From the NCBI GenBank assembly GCA_916610825.1, contig OU744453.1, forward strand, positions 5,493,845-5,557,844: 64,000 bases of DNA, in the 5' to 3' direction. Below, in pieces: positions 1 through 14,700 of the stretch; the stretch's first letter is position 1; each line of letters begins with the position of its first letter. Below the pieces are notes generated by a model, which was not told the origin of the DNA, made no database searches, and saw nothing but the letters and a program-made list of their open reading frames with translations. Position numbers and translations under genes: made by a program. Origin of the DNA: Haliclystus octoradiatus (taxonomy: Eukaryota; Cnidaria; Staurozoa; Stauromedusae; Haliclystidae).

Positions 1-3000
1 TTCAGAGTTACACATTCAGCATTCAGTAATTTTCATTCAGCATTCAGAGTTACTCATTCAGCATTCAGAGTTACACATTCAGCATTCAGTAATTTTCATT
101 CAGCGTTCAGAGTTACACATTCAGCGTTCAGTAGTTTTCATTCAGCATTCAGAGTTAAACATTCAGCATTCAGAGTTACACATTCAGCATTCAGTAATTT
201 TCATTCAGCGTTCAGAGTTACACATTCAGCATTCAGTAATTTTCATTCAGCATTCAGAGTTACTCATTCAGCATTCAGATTTACACATTCAGCATTCAGT
301 AATTTTCATTCAGCGTTCAGAGTTACACATTCAGCATTCAGTAATTTTCATTCAGCATTCAGAGTTACTCATTCAGCATTCAGAGTTACACATTCAGCAT
401 TCAGTAGTTTTCATTCAGCATTCAGAGTTACTCATTCAGCATTCAGAGTTACACATTCAGCATTCAGTAATTTTCATTCAGCGTTCAGAGTTACACATTC
501 AGCATTCAGTAATTTTCATTCAGCATTCAGAGTTACTCATTCAGCATTCAGAGTTACACATTCAGCATTCAGTAATTTTCATTCAGCGCTCAGAGTTACA
601 CATTCAGCATTCAGTAATTTTCATTCAACTTTCAGAGTTACTCATTCAGCATTCAGAGTTACACATTCAGCATTCAGTAATTTTCATTCAGCGTTCAGAG
701 TTACACATTCAGCATTCAGTAATTTTCATTCAGCATTCAGAGTTACACATTCAGCATTCAGTAATTTTCATTCAGCTTTCAGAGTTACACATTCAGCATT
801 CAGTAATTTTCATTCAGCTTTCAGAGTTACACATTCAGCATTCAGTAATTTTCATTCAGCGTTCAGAGTTACACATTCAGCATTCAGTAATTTTCATTCA
901 GCATTCAGAGTTACACATTCAGCATTCAGTAATTTTCATTCAGCTTTCAGAGTTACACATTCAGCATTCAGTAATTTTCATTCAGCATTCAGAGTTACAC
1001 ATTCAGCATTCAGTAATTTTCATTCAGCTTTCAGAGTTACACATTCAGCATTCAGTAATTTTCATTCAGCTTTCAGAGTTACACATTCAGCATTCAGTAA
1101 TTTTCATTCAGCATTCAGAGTTACTCATTCAGCATTCAGAGTTACACATTCAGCATTCAGTAATTTTCATTCAGCGTTCAGAGTTACACATTCAGCGTTC
1201 AGTAGTTTTCATTCAGCATTCAGAGTTACACATTCAGCATTCAGTAATTTATTCAGCATTCAGTAATTTTCATTCAGCGTTCAGAGTTACACATTCAGCG
1301 TTCAGTAGTTTTCATTCAGCATTCAGAGTTACACATTCAGCATTCAGAGTTACACATTCAGCATTCAGTAATTTTCATTCAGCATTCAGAGTTACACATT
1401 CAGCATTCAGTAATTTTCATTCAACATTCAGAGTTACACATTCAGCATTCAGTAATTTTCATTCAGCGTTCAGAGTTACACATTCAGCGTTCAGTAGTTT
1501 TCATTCAGCATTCAGAGTTACACATTCAGCATTCAGAGTTACACATTCAGCATTCAGTAATTTTCATTCAGTGTTCAGAGTTACACATTCAGCATTCAGT
1601 AATTTTCATTCAGCATTCAGAGTTACTCATTCAGCATTCAGAGTTACACATTCAGCATTCAGTAATTTTCATTCAGCATTCAGAGTTACACATTCAGCAT
1701 TCAGTAATTTTCATTCAGTGTTCAGAGTTACACATTCAGCATTCAGTAATTTTCATTCAGCATTCAGAGTTACACATTCAGCATTCAGTAATTTTCATTC
1801 AGCGTTCAGAGTTACACATTCAGCGTTCAGTAGTTTTCATTCAGCATTCAGAGTTACACATTCAGCATTCAGAGTTACACATTCAGCATTCAGTAATTTT
1901 CATTCAGTGTTCAGAGTTACACATTCAGCATTCAGTAAATTTCATTCAGCATTCAGAGTTACTCATTCAGCATTCAGAGTTACACATTCAGCATTCAGTA
2001 ATTTTCATTCAGCGTTCAGAGTTACACATTCAGCATTAAGTAATTTTCATTCAGCTTTCAGAGTTACACATTCAGCATTCAGTAATTTTCATTCAGTGTT
2101 CAGAGTTACACATTCAGCATTCAGTAATTTTCATTCAGCGTTCAGAGTTACACATTCAGCATTCAGTAATTTTCATTCAGCATTCAGAGTTACTCATTCA
2201 GCATTCAGAGTTACACATTCAGCATTCAGTAGTTTTCATTCAGCATTCAGAGTTACTCATTCAGCATTCAGAGTTACACATTCAGCATTCAGTAATTTTC
2301 ATTCAGCGTTCAGAGTTACACATTCAGCATTCAGTAATTTTCATTCAGCATTCAGAGTTACTCATTCAGCATTCAGAGTTACACATTCAGCATTCAGTAA
2401 TTTTCATTCAGCGCTCAGAGTTACACATTCAGCATTCAGTAATTTTCATTCAACTTTCAGAGTTACTCATTCAGCATTCAGAGTTACACATTCAGCATTC
2501 AGTAATTTTCATTCAGCGTTCAGAGTTACACATTCAGCATTCAGTAATTTTCATTCAGCATTCAGAGTTACACATTCAGCATTCAGTAATTTTCATTCAG
2601 CTTTCAGAGTTACACATTCAGCATTCAGTAATTTTCATTCAGCTTTCAGAGTTACACATTCAGCATTCAGTAATTTTCATTCAGCGTTCAGAGTTACACA
2701 TTCAGCATTCAGTAATTTTCATTCAGCATTCAGAGTTACACATTCAGCATTCAGTAATTTTCATTCAGCTTTCAGAGTTACACATTCAGCATTCAGTAAT
2801 TTTCATTCAGCATTCAGAGTTACACATTCAGCATTCAGTAATTTTCATTCAGCTTTCAGAGTTACACATTCAGCATTCAGTAATTTTCATTCAGCGTTCA
2901 GAGTTACACATTCAGCATTCAGTAATTTTCATTCAGCATTCAGAGTTACACATTCAGCATTCAGTAATTTTCATTCAGCTTTCAGAGTTACACATTCAGC

Positions 3001-6000
3001 ATTCAGTAATTTTCATTCAGCTTTCAGAGTTACACATTCAGCATTCAGTAATTTTCATTCAGCGTTCAGAGTTACACATTCAGCATTCAGTAATTTTCAT
3101 TCAGCATTCAGAGTTACACATTCAGCGTTCAGTAGTTTTCATTCAGCATTCAGAGTTACACATTCAGCATTCAGTAATTTTCATTCAGCATTCAGAGTTA
3201 CACATTCAGCATTCAGTAATTTTCATTCAGCGTTCAGAGTTACACATTCAGCATTCAGTAATTTTCATTCAGCATTCAGAGTTACACATTCAGCATTCAG
3301 TAATTTTCATTCAGCGTTCAGAGTTACACATTCAGCGTTCAGTAGTTTTCATTCAGCATTCAGAGTTACACATTCAGCATTCAGTAATTTTCATTCAGCA
3401 TTCAGAGTTACACATTCAGCATTCAGTAATTTTCATTCAGCGTTCAGAGTTACACATTCAGCGTTCAGTAGTTTTCATTCAGCATTCAGAGTTACTCATT
3501 CAGCATTCAGAGTTACACATTCAGCATTCAGTAATTTTCATTCAGCATTCAGAGTTACTCATTCAGCATTCAGAGTTACACATTCAGCATTCAGTAATTT
3601 TCATTCAGCTTTCAGAGTTACACATTCAGCATTCAGTAATTTTCATTCAGCATTCAGAGTTACTCATTCAGCATTCAGAGTTACACATTCAGCATTCAGT
3701 AATTTTCATTCAGCGTTCAGAGTTACACATTCAGCATTCAGTAATTTTCATTCAGCATTCAGAGTTACTCATTCAGCATTCAGAGTTACACATTCAGCAT
3801 TCAGTAATTTTCATTCAGCGTTCAGAGTTACACATTCAGCATTCAGTAATTTTCATTCAGCATTCAGAGTTACTCATTCAGCATTCAGAGTTACACATTC
3901 AGCATTCAGTAATTTTCATTCAGCGTTCAGAGTTACACATTCAGCGTTCAGTAGTTTTCATTCAGCATTCAGAGTTACTCATTCAGCATTCAGAGTTACA
4001 CATTCAGCATTCAGTAATTTTCATTCAGCATTCAGAGTTACTCATTCAGCATTCAGAGTTACACATTCAGCATTCAGTAATTTTCATTCAGCTTTCAGAG
4101 TTACACATTCAGCATTCAGTAATTTTCATTCAGCATTCAGAGTTACTCATTCAGCATTCAGAGTTACACATTCAGCATTCAGTAATTTTCATTCAGCGTT
4201 CAGAGTTACACATTCAGCGTTCAGTAGTTTTCATTCAGCATTCAGAGTTAAACATTCAGCATTCAGAGTTACACATTCAGCATTCAGTAGTTTTCATTCA
4301 GCGTTCAGAGTTACACATTCAGCATTCAGTAATTTTCATTCAGCATTCAGAGTTACTCATTCAGCATTCAGAGTTACACATTCAGCATTCAGTAATTTTC
4401 ATTCAGCGTTCAGAGTTACACATTCAGCATTCAGTAATTTTCATTCAGCATTCAGAGTTACTCATTCAGCATTCAGAGTTACACATTCAGCATTCAGTAG
4501 TTTTCATTCAGCATTCAGAGTTACTCATTCAGCATTCAGAGTTACACATTCAGCATTCAGTAATTTTCATTCAGCGTTCAGAGTTACACATTCAGCATTC
4601 AGTAATTTTCATTCAGCATTCAGAGTTACTCATTCAGCATTCAGAGTTACACATTCAGCATTCAGTAATTTTCATTCAGCGCTCAGAGTTACACATTCAG
4701 CATTCAGTAATTTTCATTCAACTTTCAGAGTTACTCATTCAGCATTCAGAGTTACACATTCAACATTCAGTAATTTTCATTCAGCGTTCAGAGTTACACA
4801 TTCAGCATTCAGTAATTTTCATTCAGCATTCAGAGTTACACATTCAGCATTCAGTAATTTTCATTCAGCTTTCAGAGTTACACATTCAGCATTCAGTAAT
4901 TTTCATTCAGCTTTCAGAGTTACACATTCAGCATTCAGTAATTTTCATTCAGCGTTCAGAGTTACACATTCAGCATTCAGTAATTTTCATTCAGCATTCA
5001 GAGTTACACATTCAGCATTCAGTAATTTTCATTCAGCTTTCAGAGTTACACATTCAGCATTCAGTAATTTTCATTCAGCATTCAGAGTTACACATTCAGC
5101 ATTCAGTAATTTTCATTCAGCTTTCAGAGTTACACATTCAGCATTCAGTAATTTTCATTCAGCTTTCAGAGTTACACATTCAGCATTCAGTAATTTTCAT
5201 TCAGCATTCAGAGTTACTCATTCAGCATTCAGAGTTACACATTCAGCATTCAGTAATTTTCATTCAGCGTTCAGAGTTACACATTCAGCGTTCAGTAGTT
5301 TTCATTCAGCATTCAGAGTTACACATTCAGCATTCAGTAATTTATTCAGCATTCAGTAATTTTCATTCAGCGTTCAGAGTTACACATTCAGCGTTCAGTA
5401 GTTTTCATTCAGCATTCAGAGTTACACATTCAGCATTCAGAGTTACACATTCAGCATTCAGTAATTTTCATTCAGCATTCAGAGTTACACATTCAGCATT
5501 CAGTAATTTTCATTCAGCATTCAGAGTTACACATTCAGCATTCAGTAATTTTCATTCAGCGTTCAGAGTTACACATTCAGCGTTCAGTAGTTTTCATTCA
5601 GCATTCAGAGTTACACATTCAGCATTCAGAGTTACACATTCAGCATTCAGTAATTTTCATTCAGTGTTCAGAGTTACACATTCAGCATTCAGTAATTTTC
5701 ATTCAGCATTCAGAGTTACTCATTCAGCATTCAGAGTTACACATTCAGCATTCAGTAATTTTCATTCAGCATTCAGAGTTACACATTCAGCATTCAGTAA
5801 TTTTCATTCAGTGTTCAGAGTTACACATTCAGCATTCAGTAATTTTCATTCAGCATTCAGAGTTACACATTCAGCATTCAGTAATTTTCATTCAGCGTTC
5901 AGAGTTACACATTCAGCGTTCAGTAGTTTTCATTCAGCATTCAGAGTTACACATTCAGCATTCAGTAATTTATTCAGCATTCAGTAATTTTCATTCAGCG

Positions 6001-8700
6001 TTCAGAGTTACACATTCAGCGTTCAGTAGTTTTCATTCAGCATTCAGAGTTACACATTCAGCATTCAGAGTTACACATTCAGCATTCAGTAATTTTCATT
6101 CAGCATTCAGAGTTACACATTCAGCATTCAGTAATTTTCATTCAACATTCAGAGTTACACATTCAGCATTCAGTAATTTTCATTCAGCGTTCAGAGTTAC
6201 ACATTCAGCGTTCAGTAGTTTTCATTCAGCATTCAGAGTTACACATTCAGCATTCAGAGTTACACATTCAGCATTCAGTAATTTTCATTCAGCGTTCAGA
6301 GTTACACATTCAGCATTCAGTAATTTTCATTCAGCATTCAGAGTTACTCATTCAGCATTCAGAGTTACACATTCAGCATTCAGTAATTTTCATTCAGCAT
6401 TCAGAGTTACACATTCAGCATTCAGTAATTTTCATTCAGTGTTCAGAGTTACACATTCAGCATTCAGTAATTTTCATTCAGCATTCAGAGTTACACATTC
6501 AGCATTCAGTAATTTTCATTCAGCGTTCAGAGTTACACATTCAGCGTTCAGTAGTTTTCATTCAGCATTCAGAGTTACACATTCAGCATTCAGAGTTACA
6601 CATTCAGCATTCAGTAATTTTCATTCAGTGTTCAGAGTTACACATTCAGCATTCAGTAATTTTCATTCAGCATTCAGAGTTACTCATTCAGCATTCAGAG
6701 TTACACATTCAGCATTCAGTAATTTTCATTCAGCGTTCAGATTCAGAGTTACACATTCAGCATTAAGTAATTTTCATTCAGCTTTCAGAGTTACACATTC
6801 AGCATTCAGTAATTTTCATTCAGCGTTCAGAGTTACACATTCAGCATTCAGTAATTTTCATTCAGCTTTCAGAGTTACACATTCAGCATTCAGTAAATTT
6901 CATTCAGCTTTCAGAGTTACACATTCAGCATTCAGTAATTTTCATTCAGCGTTCAGAGTTACACATTCAACATTCAGTAATTTTCATTCAGCTTTCAGAG
7001 TTACACATTCAGCATTCAGTAATTTTCATTCAGCATTCAGAGTTACACATTCAGCATTCAGTAATTTTCATTCAGCTTTCAGAGTTACACATTCAGCATT
7101 CAGTAATTTTCATTCAGCTTTCAGAGTTACACATTTAGCATTCAGTAATTTTCATTCAGCTTTCAGAGTTACACATTCAGCATTCAGTAATTTTCATTCA
7201 GCTTTCAGAGTTACACATTCAGCATTCAGTTATTTTCATTCAGCGTTCAGAGTTACACATTCAACATTCAGTAATTTTCATTCAGCTTTCAGAGTTACAC
7301 ATTCAGCATTCAGTAATTTTCATTCAGCATTCAGAGTTACTCATTCAGCATTCAGAGTTACACATTCAGCATTCAGTAATTTTCATTCAGCGTTCAGAGT
7401 TACACATTCAGCGTTCAGTAGTTTTCATTCAGCATTCAGAGTCACACATTCAGCATTCAGAGTTACACATTCAGCATTCAGTAATTTTCATTCAGCTTTC
7501 AGAGTTACTCATTCAGCATTCAGAGTTACACATTCAGCATTCAGTAATTTTCATTCAGCGTTCTGAGTTACACATTCAGCGTTCAGTAGTTTTCATTCAG
7601 CATTCAGAGTTACACATTCAGCATTCTGAGTTACACATTCAGCATTCAGTAATTTTCATTCAGCATTCAGAGTTACTCATTCAGCATTCAGAGTTACACA
7701 TTCAGCATTCAGTAATTTTCATTCAGCGTTCAGAGTTACACATTCAGCATTCAGTAATTTTCATTCAGCATTCAGAGTTACTCATTCAGCATTCAGAGTT
7801 ACACATTCAGCATTCAGTAATTTTCATTCAGCGTTCAGAGTTACACATTCAGCGTTCAGTAATTTTCATTCAGCGTTCAGAGTTACACATTCAGCATTCA
7901 GTAGTTTTCATTCAGCGTTCAGAGTTACACATTCAGCATTCAGTAATTTTCATTCAGCATTCAGAGTTACTCATTCAGCATTCAGAGTTACGCATTCAGC
8001 ATTCAGTAATTTTCATTCAGCGTTCAGAGTTACACATTCAGCATTCAGTAATTTTCATTCAGCATTCAGAGTTACTCATTCAGCATTCAGAGTTACACAT
8101 TCAGCATTCAGTAATTTTCATTCAGCGTTCAGAGTTACACATTCAGCATTCAGTAATTTTCATTCAGCTTTCAGAGTTACACATTCAGCGTTCAGTAATT
8201 TTCATTCAGAATTCAGAGTTACACATTCAGCATTCAGTAATTTTCATTAAGCGTTCAGAGTTACACATTCAGCGTTCAGTAGTTTTCATTCAGCGTTCAG
8301 AGTTACACATTCGGCATTCAGTAATTTTCATTCAGCGTTCCGAGTTACACATTCAGCATTCAGTAATTTTCATTCAGCATTCAGAGTTACTCATTCAGCA
8401 TTCAGAGTTACACATTCAGCATTCAGTAATTTTCATTCAGCTTTCAGAGTTACACATTCAGCATTCAGTAATTTTCATTCAGCATTCAGAGTTACTCATT
8501 CAGCATTCAGAGTTACACATTCAGCATTCAGTAATTTTCATTCAGCGTTCAGAGTTACACATTCAGCGTTCAGTAGTTTTCATTCAGCATTCAGTTACAC
8601 ATTCAGCATTCAGTAATTTTCATTTAGCATTCAGAGTTACACATTCAGCATTCAGTAATTTTCATTCAGCGTTCAGAGTTACACATTCAGCGTTCAGTAG
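1..8700. repeat. Satellite domain 1: mixed A-B and A'-A-B units with kb-scale block copies
   Basis: This part mixes 42-bp A-B runs with A'-A-B trimers. Rare variants mark copied blocks: AGTTAAAC occurs at 157 and 4,250, the GCGCTC variant at 586, 2,411 and 4,679, and a 2-bp deletion (AATTTATTCAG) at 1,250, 5,343 and 5,971. The distance from AGTTAAAC to GCGCTC is 429 bp in both copies and from GCGCTC to the deletion 664 bp in both, so a block recurs with a period of 4,093 bp. Small indels also occur near 6,740 (extra ATTCAG) and 8,590 (loss of AG). Confidence 0.8.
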
Positions 8701-11700
8701 TTTTCATTCAGCATTCAGAGTTACACATTCAGAATTCAGAGTTACACATTCAGCATTCAGTAATTTTCATTCAGCATTCAGAGTTACACATTCAGAATTC
8801 AGAGTTACACATTCAGCATTCAGTAATTTTCATTCAGCATTCAGAGTTACTCATTCAGCATTCAGAGTTACACATTCAGCATTCAGTAATTTTCATTCAG
8901 CGTTCAGAGTTACACATTCAGCATTCAGTAATTTTCATTCAGCTTTCAGAGTTACACATTCAGCGTTCAGTAATTTTCATTCAGAATTCAGAGTTACACA
9001 TTCAGCATTCAGTAATTTTCATTAAGCGTTCAGAGTTACACATTCAGCGTTCAGTAGTTTTCATTCAGCGTTCAGAGTTACACATTCAGCATTCAGTAAT
9101 TTTCATTCAGCATTCAGAGTTACACATTCAGAATTCAGAGTTACACATTCAGCATTCAGTAATTTTCATTCAGCATTCAGAGTTACACATTCAGAATTCA
9201 GAGTTACACATTCAGCATTCAGTAATTTTCATTCAGCATTCAGAGTTACACATTCAGCATTCAGTAATTTTCATTCAGCATTCAGAGTTACACATTCAGA
9301 ATTCAGAGTTACACATTCAGCATTCAGTAATTTTCATTCAGCATTCAGAGTTACACATTCAGCATTCAGTAATTTTCATTCAGCGTTCAGAGTTACACAT
9401 TCAGCGTTCAGTAGTTTTCATTCAGCATTCAGAGTTACACATTCAGCATTCAGTAATTTTCATTCAGCATTCAGAGTTACACATTCAGCATTCAGTAATT
9501 TTCATTCAGCATTCAGAGTTACACATTCAGAATTCAGAGTTACACATTCAGCATTCAGTAATTTTCATTCAGCATTCAGAGTTACACATTCAGCATTCAG
9601 TAATTTTCATTCAGCATTCAGAGTTACACATTCAGCATTCAGAGTTACACATTCAGCATTCAGTAATTTTCATTCAGCATTCAGAGTTACACATTCAGCA
9701 TTCAGTAATTTTCATTCAGCGTTCAGAGTTACACATTCAGCGTTCAGTAGTTTTCATTCAGCATTCAGAGTTACACATTCAGCATTCAGTAATTTTCATT
9801 CAGCATTCAGAGTTACACATTCAGCATTCAGTAATTTTCATTCAGCGTTCAGAGTTACACATTCAGCGTTCAGTAATTTTCATTCAGCATTCAGAGTTAC
9901 ACATTCAGCATTCAGTAATTTTCATCCAGCGTTCAGAGTTACACATTCAGCGTTCAGTAGTTTTCATTCAGCATTCAGAGTTACACATTCAGCATTTAGT
10001 AATTTTCATTCAGCATTCAGAGTTACACATTCAGCGTTCAGTAGTTTTCATTCAGCATTCAGAGTTACACATTCAGCATTCAGTAATTTTCATTCAGCAT
10101 TCAGAGTTACACATTCAGCGTTCAGTAGTTTTCATTCAGCATTCAGAGTTACACATTCAGCATTCAGTAATTTTCATTCAGCATTCAGAGTTACACATTC
10201 AGAATTCAGAGTTACACATTCAGCATTCAGTAATTTTCATTCAGCATTCAGAGTTACACATTCAGAATTCAGAGTTACACATTCAGCATTCAGTAATTTT
10301 CATTCAGCATTCAGAGTTACACATTCAGAATTCAGAGTTACACATTCAGCATTCAGTAATTTTCATTCAGCATTCAGAGTTACACATTCAGCATTCAGTA
10401 ATTTTCATTCAGCGTTCAGAGTTACACATTCAGCGTTCAGTAGTTTTCATTCAGCATTCAGAGTTACACATTCAGCATTCAGTAATTTTCATTCAGCATT
10501 CAGAGTTACACATTCAGCATTCAGTAATTTTCATTCAGCGTTCAGAGTTACACATTAAGCATTCAGTAATTTTCATTCAGCATTCAGAGTTACACATTCA
10601 GCATTCAGTAATTTTCATTCAGCATTCAGAGTTACACATTCAGAATTCAGAGTTACACATTCAGCATTCAGTAATTTTCATTCAGCATTCAGAGTTACAC
10701 ATTCAGCATTCAGTAATTTTCATTCAGCGTTCAGAGTTACACATTCAGCGTTCAGTAGTTTTCATTCAGCATTCAGAGTTACACATTCAGCATTCAGTAA
10801 TTTTCATTCAGCATTCAGAGTTACACATTCAGCATTCAGTAATTTTCATTCAGCGTTCAGAGTTACACATTCAGCGTTCAGTAGTTTTCATTCAGCATTC
10901 AGAGTTACACATTCAGCATTCAGTAATTTTCATTCAGCATTCAGAGTTACACATTCAGCATTCAGTAATTTTCATTCAGCGTTCAGAGTTACACATTCAG
11001 CATTCAGTAATTTTCATTCAGCATTCAGAGTTACACATTCAGCATTCAGTAATTTTCATTCAGCGTTCAGAGTTACACATTCAGCGTTCAGTAGTTTTCA
11101 TTCAGCATTCAGAGTTACACATTCAGCATTCAGTAATTTTCATTCAGCATTCAGAGTTACACATTCAGCATTCAGTAATTTTCATTCAGCGTTCAGAGTT
11201 ACACATTCAGCGTTCAGTAGTTTTCATTCAGCATTCAGAGTTACACATTCAGCATTCAGTAATTTTCATTCAGCATTCAGAGTTACACATTCAGCATTCA
11301 GTAATTTTCATTCAGCGTTCAGAGTTACACATTCAGCATTCAGTAATTTTCATTCAGCGTTCAGAGTTACACATTCAGCATTCAGTAATTTTCATTCAGC
11401 ATTCAGAGTTACACATTCAGAATTCAGAGTTACACATTCAGCATTCAGTAATTTTCATTCAGCATTCAGAGTTACACATTCAGAATTCAGAGTTACACAT
11501 TCAGCATTCAGTAATTTTCATTCAGCATTCAGAGTTACACATTCAGCATTCAGTAATTTTCATTCAGCATTCAGAGTTACACATTCAGAATTCAGAGTTA
11601 CACATTCAGCATTCAGTAATTTTCATTCAGCGTTCAGAGTTACACATTCAGCATTCAGTAATTTTCATTCAGCGTTCAGAGTTACACATTCAGCGTTCAG

Positions 11701-14700
11701 TAGTTTTCATTCAGCATTCAGAGTTACACATTCAGCATTCAGTAATTTTCATTCAGCATTCAGAGTTACACATTCAGCATTCAGTAATTTTCATTCAGCA
11801 TTCAGAGTTACACATTCAGAATTCAGAGTTACACATTCAGCATTCAGTAATTTTCATTCAGCATTCAGAGTTACACATTCAGCATTCAGTAATTTTCATT
11901 CAGCATTCAGAGTTACACATTCAGAATTCAGAGTTACACATTCAGCATTCAGTAATTTTCATTCAGCATTCAGAGTTACACATTCAGCATTCAGTAATTT
12001 TCATTCAGCGTTCAGAGTTACACATTCAGCGTTCAGTAGTTTTCATTCAGCATTCAGAGTTACACATTCAGCATTCAGTAATTTTCATTCAGCATTCAGA
12101 GTTACACATTCAGCATTCAGTAATTTTCATTCAGCGTTCAGAGTTACACATTCAGCGTTCAGTAATTTTCATTCAGCATTCAGAGTTACACATTCAGCAT
12201 TCAGTAATTTTCATCCAGCGTTCAGAGTTACACATTCAGCGTTCAGTAGTTTTCATTCAGCATTCAGAGTTACACATTCAGCATTCAGTAATTTTCATTC
12301 AGCATTCAGAGTTACACATTCAGCGTTCAGTAGTTTTCATTCAGCATTCAGAGTTACACATTCAGCATTCAGTAATTTTCATTCAGCATTCAGAGTTACA
12401 CATTCAGCGTTCAGTAGTTTTCATTCAGCATTCAGAGTTACACATTCAGCATTCAGTAATTTTCATTCAGCATTCAGAGTTACACATTCAGAATTCAGAG
12501 TTACACATTCAGCATTCAGTAATTTTCATTCAGCATTCAGAGTTACACATTCAGAATTCAGAGTTACACATTCAGCATTCAGTAATTTTCATTCAGCATT
12601 CAGAGTTACACATTCAGAATTCAGAGTTACACATTCAGCATTCAGTAATTTTCATTCAGCATTCAGAGTTACACATTCAGCATTCAGTAATTTTCATTCA
12701 GCGTTCAGAGTTACACATTCAGCGTTCAGTAGTTTTCATTCAGCATTCAGAGTTACACATTCAGCATTCAGTAATTTTCATTCAGCATTCAGAGTTACAC
12801 ATTCAGCATTCAGTAATTTTCATTCAGCGTTCAGAGTTACACATTAAGCATTCAGTAATTTTCATTCAGCATTCAGAGTTACACATTCAGCATTCAGTAA
12901 TTTTCATTCAGCATTCAGAGTTACACATTCAGAATTCAGAGTTACACATTCAGCATTCAGTAATTTTCATTCAGCATTCAGAGTTACACATTCAGCATTC
13001 AGTAATTTTCATTCAGCGTTCAGAGTTACACATTCAGCGTTCAGTAGTTTTCATTCAGCATTCAGAGTTACACATTCAGCATTCAGTAATTTTCATTCAG
13101 CATTCAGAGTTACACATTCAGCATTCAGTAATTTTCATTCAGCGTTCAGAGTTACACATTCAGCGTTCAGTAGTTTTCATTCAGCATTCAGAGTTACACA
13201 TTCAGCATTCAGTAATTTTCATTCAGCATTCAGAGTTACACATTCAGCATTCAGTAATTTTCATTCAGCGTTCAGAGTTACACATTCAGCGTTCAGTAGT
13301 TTTCATTCAGCATTCAGAGTTACACATTCAGCATTCAGTAATTTTCATTCAGCGTTCAGAGTTACACATTCAGCATTCAGTAATTTTCATTCAGCGTTCA
13401 GAGTTACACATTCAGCGTTCAGTAGTTTTCATTCAGCATTCAGAGTTACACATTCAGCATTCAGTAATTTTCATTCAGCATTCAGAGTTACACATTCAGC
13501 ATTCAGTAATTTTCATTCAGCATTCAGAGTTACACATTCAGAATTCAGAGTTACACATTAAGCATTCAGTAATTTTCATTCAGCATTCAGAGTTACACAT
13601 TCAGCATTCAGTAATTTTCATTCAGCATTCAGAGTTACACATTCAGCATTCAGTAATTTTCATTCAGCGTTCAGAGTTACACATTCAGCATTCAGTAATT
13701 TTCATTCAGCATTCAGAGTTACACATTCAGCATTCAGTAATTTTCATTCAGCATTCAGAGTTACACATTCAGCATTCAGTAATTTTCATTCAGCGTTCAG
13801 AGTTACACATTCAGCGTTCAGTAGTTTTCATTCAGCATTCAGAGTTACACATTCAGCATTCAGTAATTTTCATTCAGCATTCAGAGTTACACATTCAGCA
13901 TTCAGTAATTTTCATTCAGCGTTCAGAGTTACACATTCAGCGTTCAGTAGTTTTCATTCAGCATTCAGAGTTACACATTCAGCATTCAGTAATTTTCATT
14001 CAGCATTCAGAGTTACACATTCAGCATTCAGTAATTTTCATTCAGCATTCAGAGTTACACATTCAGAATTCAGAGTTACACATTAAGCATTCAGTAATTT
14101 TCATTCAGCATTCAGAGTTACACATTCAGCATTCAGTAATTTTCATTCAGCATTCAGAGTTACACATTCAGAATTCAGAGTTACACATTCAGCATTCAGT
14201 AATTTTCATTCAGCATTCAGAGATACACATTCAGCATTCAGTAATTTTCATTCAGCGTTCAGAGTTACACATTCAGCGTTCAGTAGTTTTCATTCAGCAT
14301 TCAGAGTTACACATTCAGCATTCAGTAATTTTCATTCAGCATTCAGAGTTACACATTCAGCATTCAGTAATTTTCATTCAGCGTTCAGAGTTACACATTC
14401 AGCGTTCAGTAGTTTTCATTCAGCATTCAGAGTTACACATTCAGCATTCAGTAATTTTCATTCAGCATTCAGAGTTACACATTCAGCATTCAGTAATTTT
14501 CATTCAACGTTCAGAGTTACACATTCAGCGTTCAGTAGTTTTCATTCAGCATTCAGAGTTACACATTCAGCATTCAGTAATTTTCATTCAGCATTCAGAG
14601 TTACACATTCAGCATTCAGTAATTTTCATTCAGCGTTCAGAGTTACACATTCAGCGTTCAGTAGTTTTCATTCAGCATTCAGAGTTACACATTCAGCATT

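Noticed and set aside
1571-7566. Very long open frames encoding FRVTHSA/FSNFHSA heptads
   Set aside because: They follow from a stop-free 21-bp repeat, lack ATG starts and gene structure, and break at array indels.
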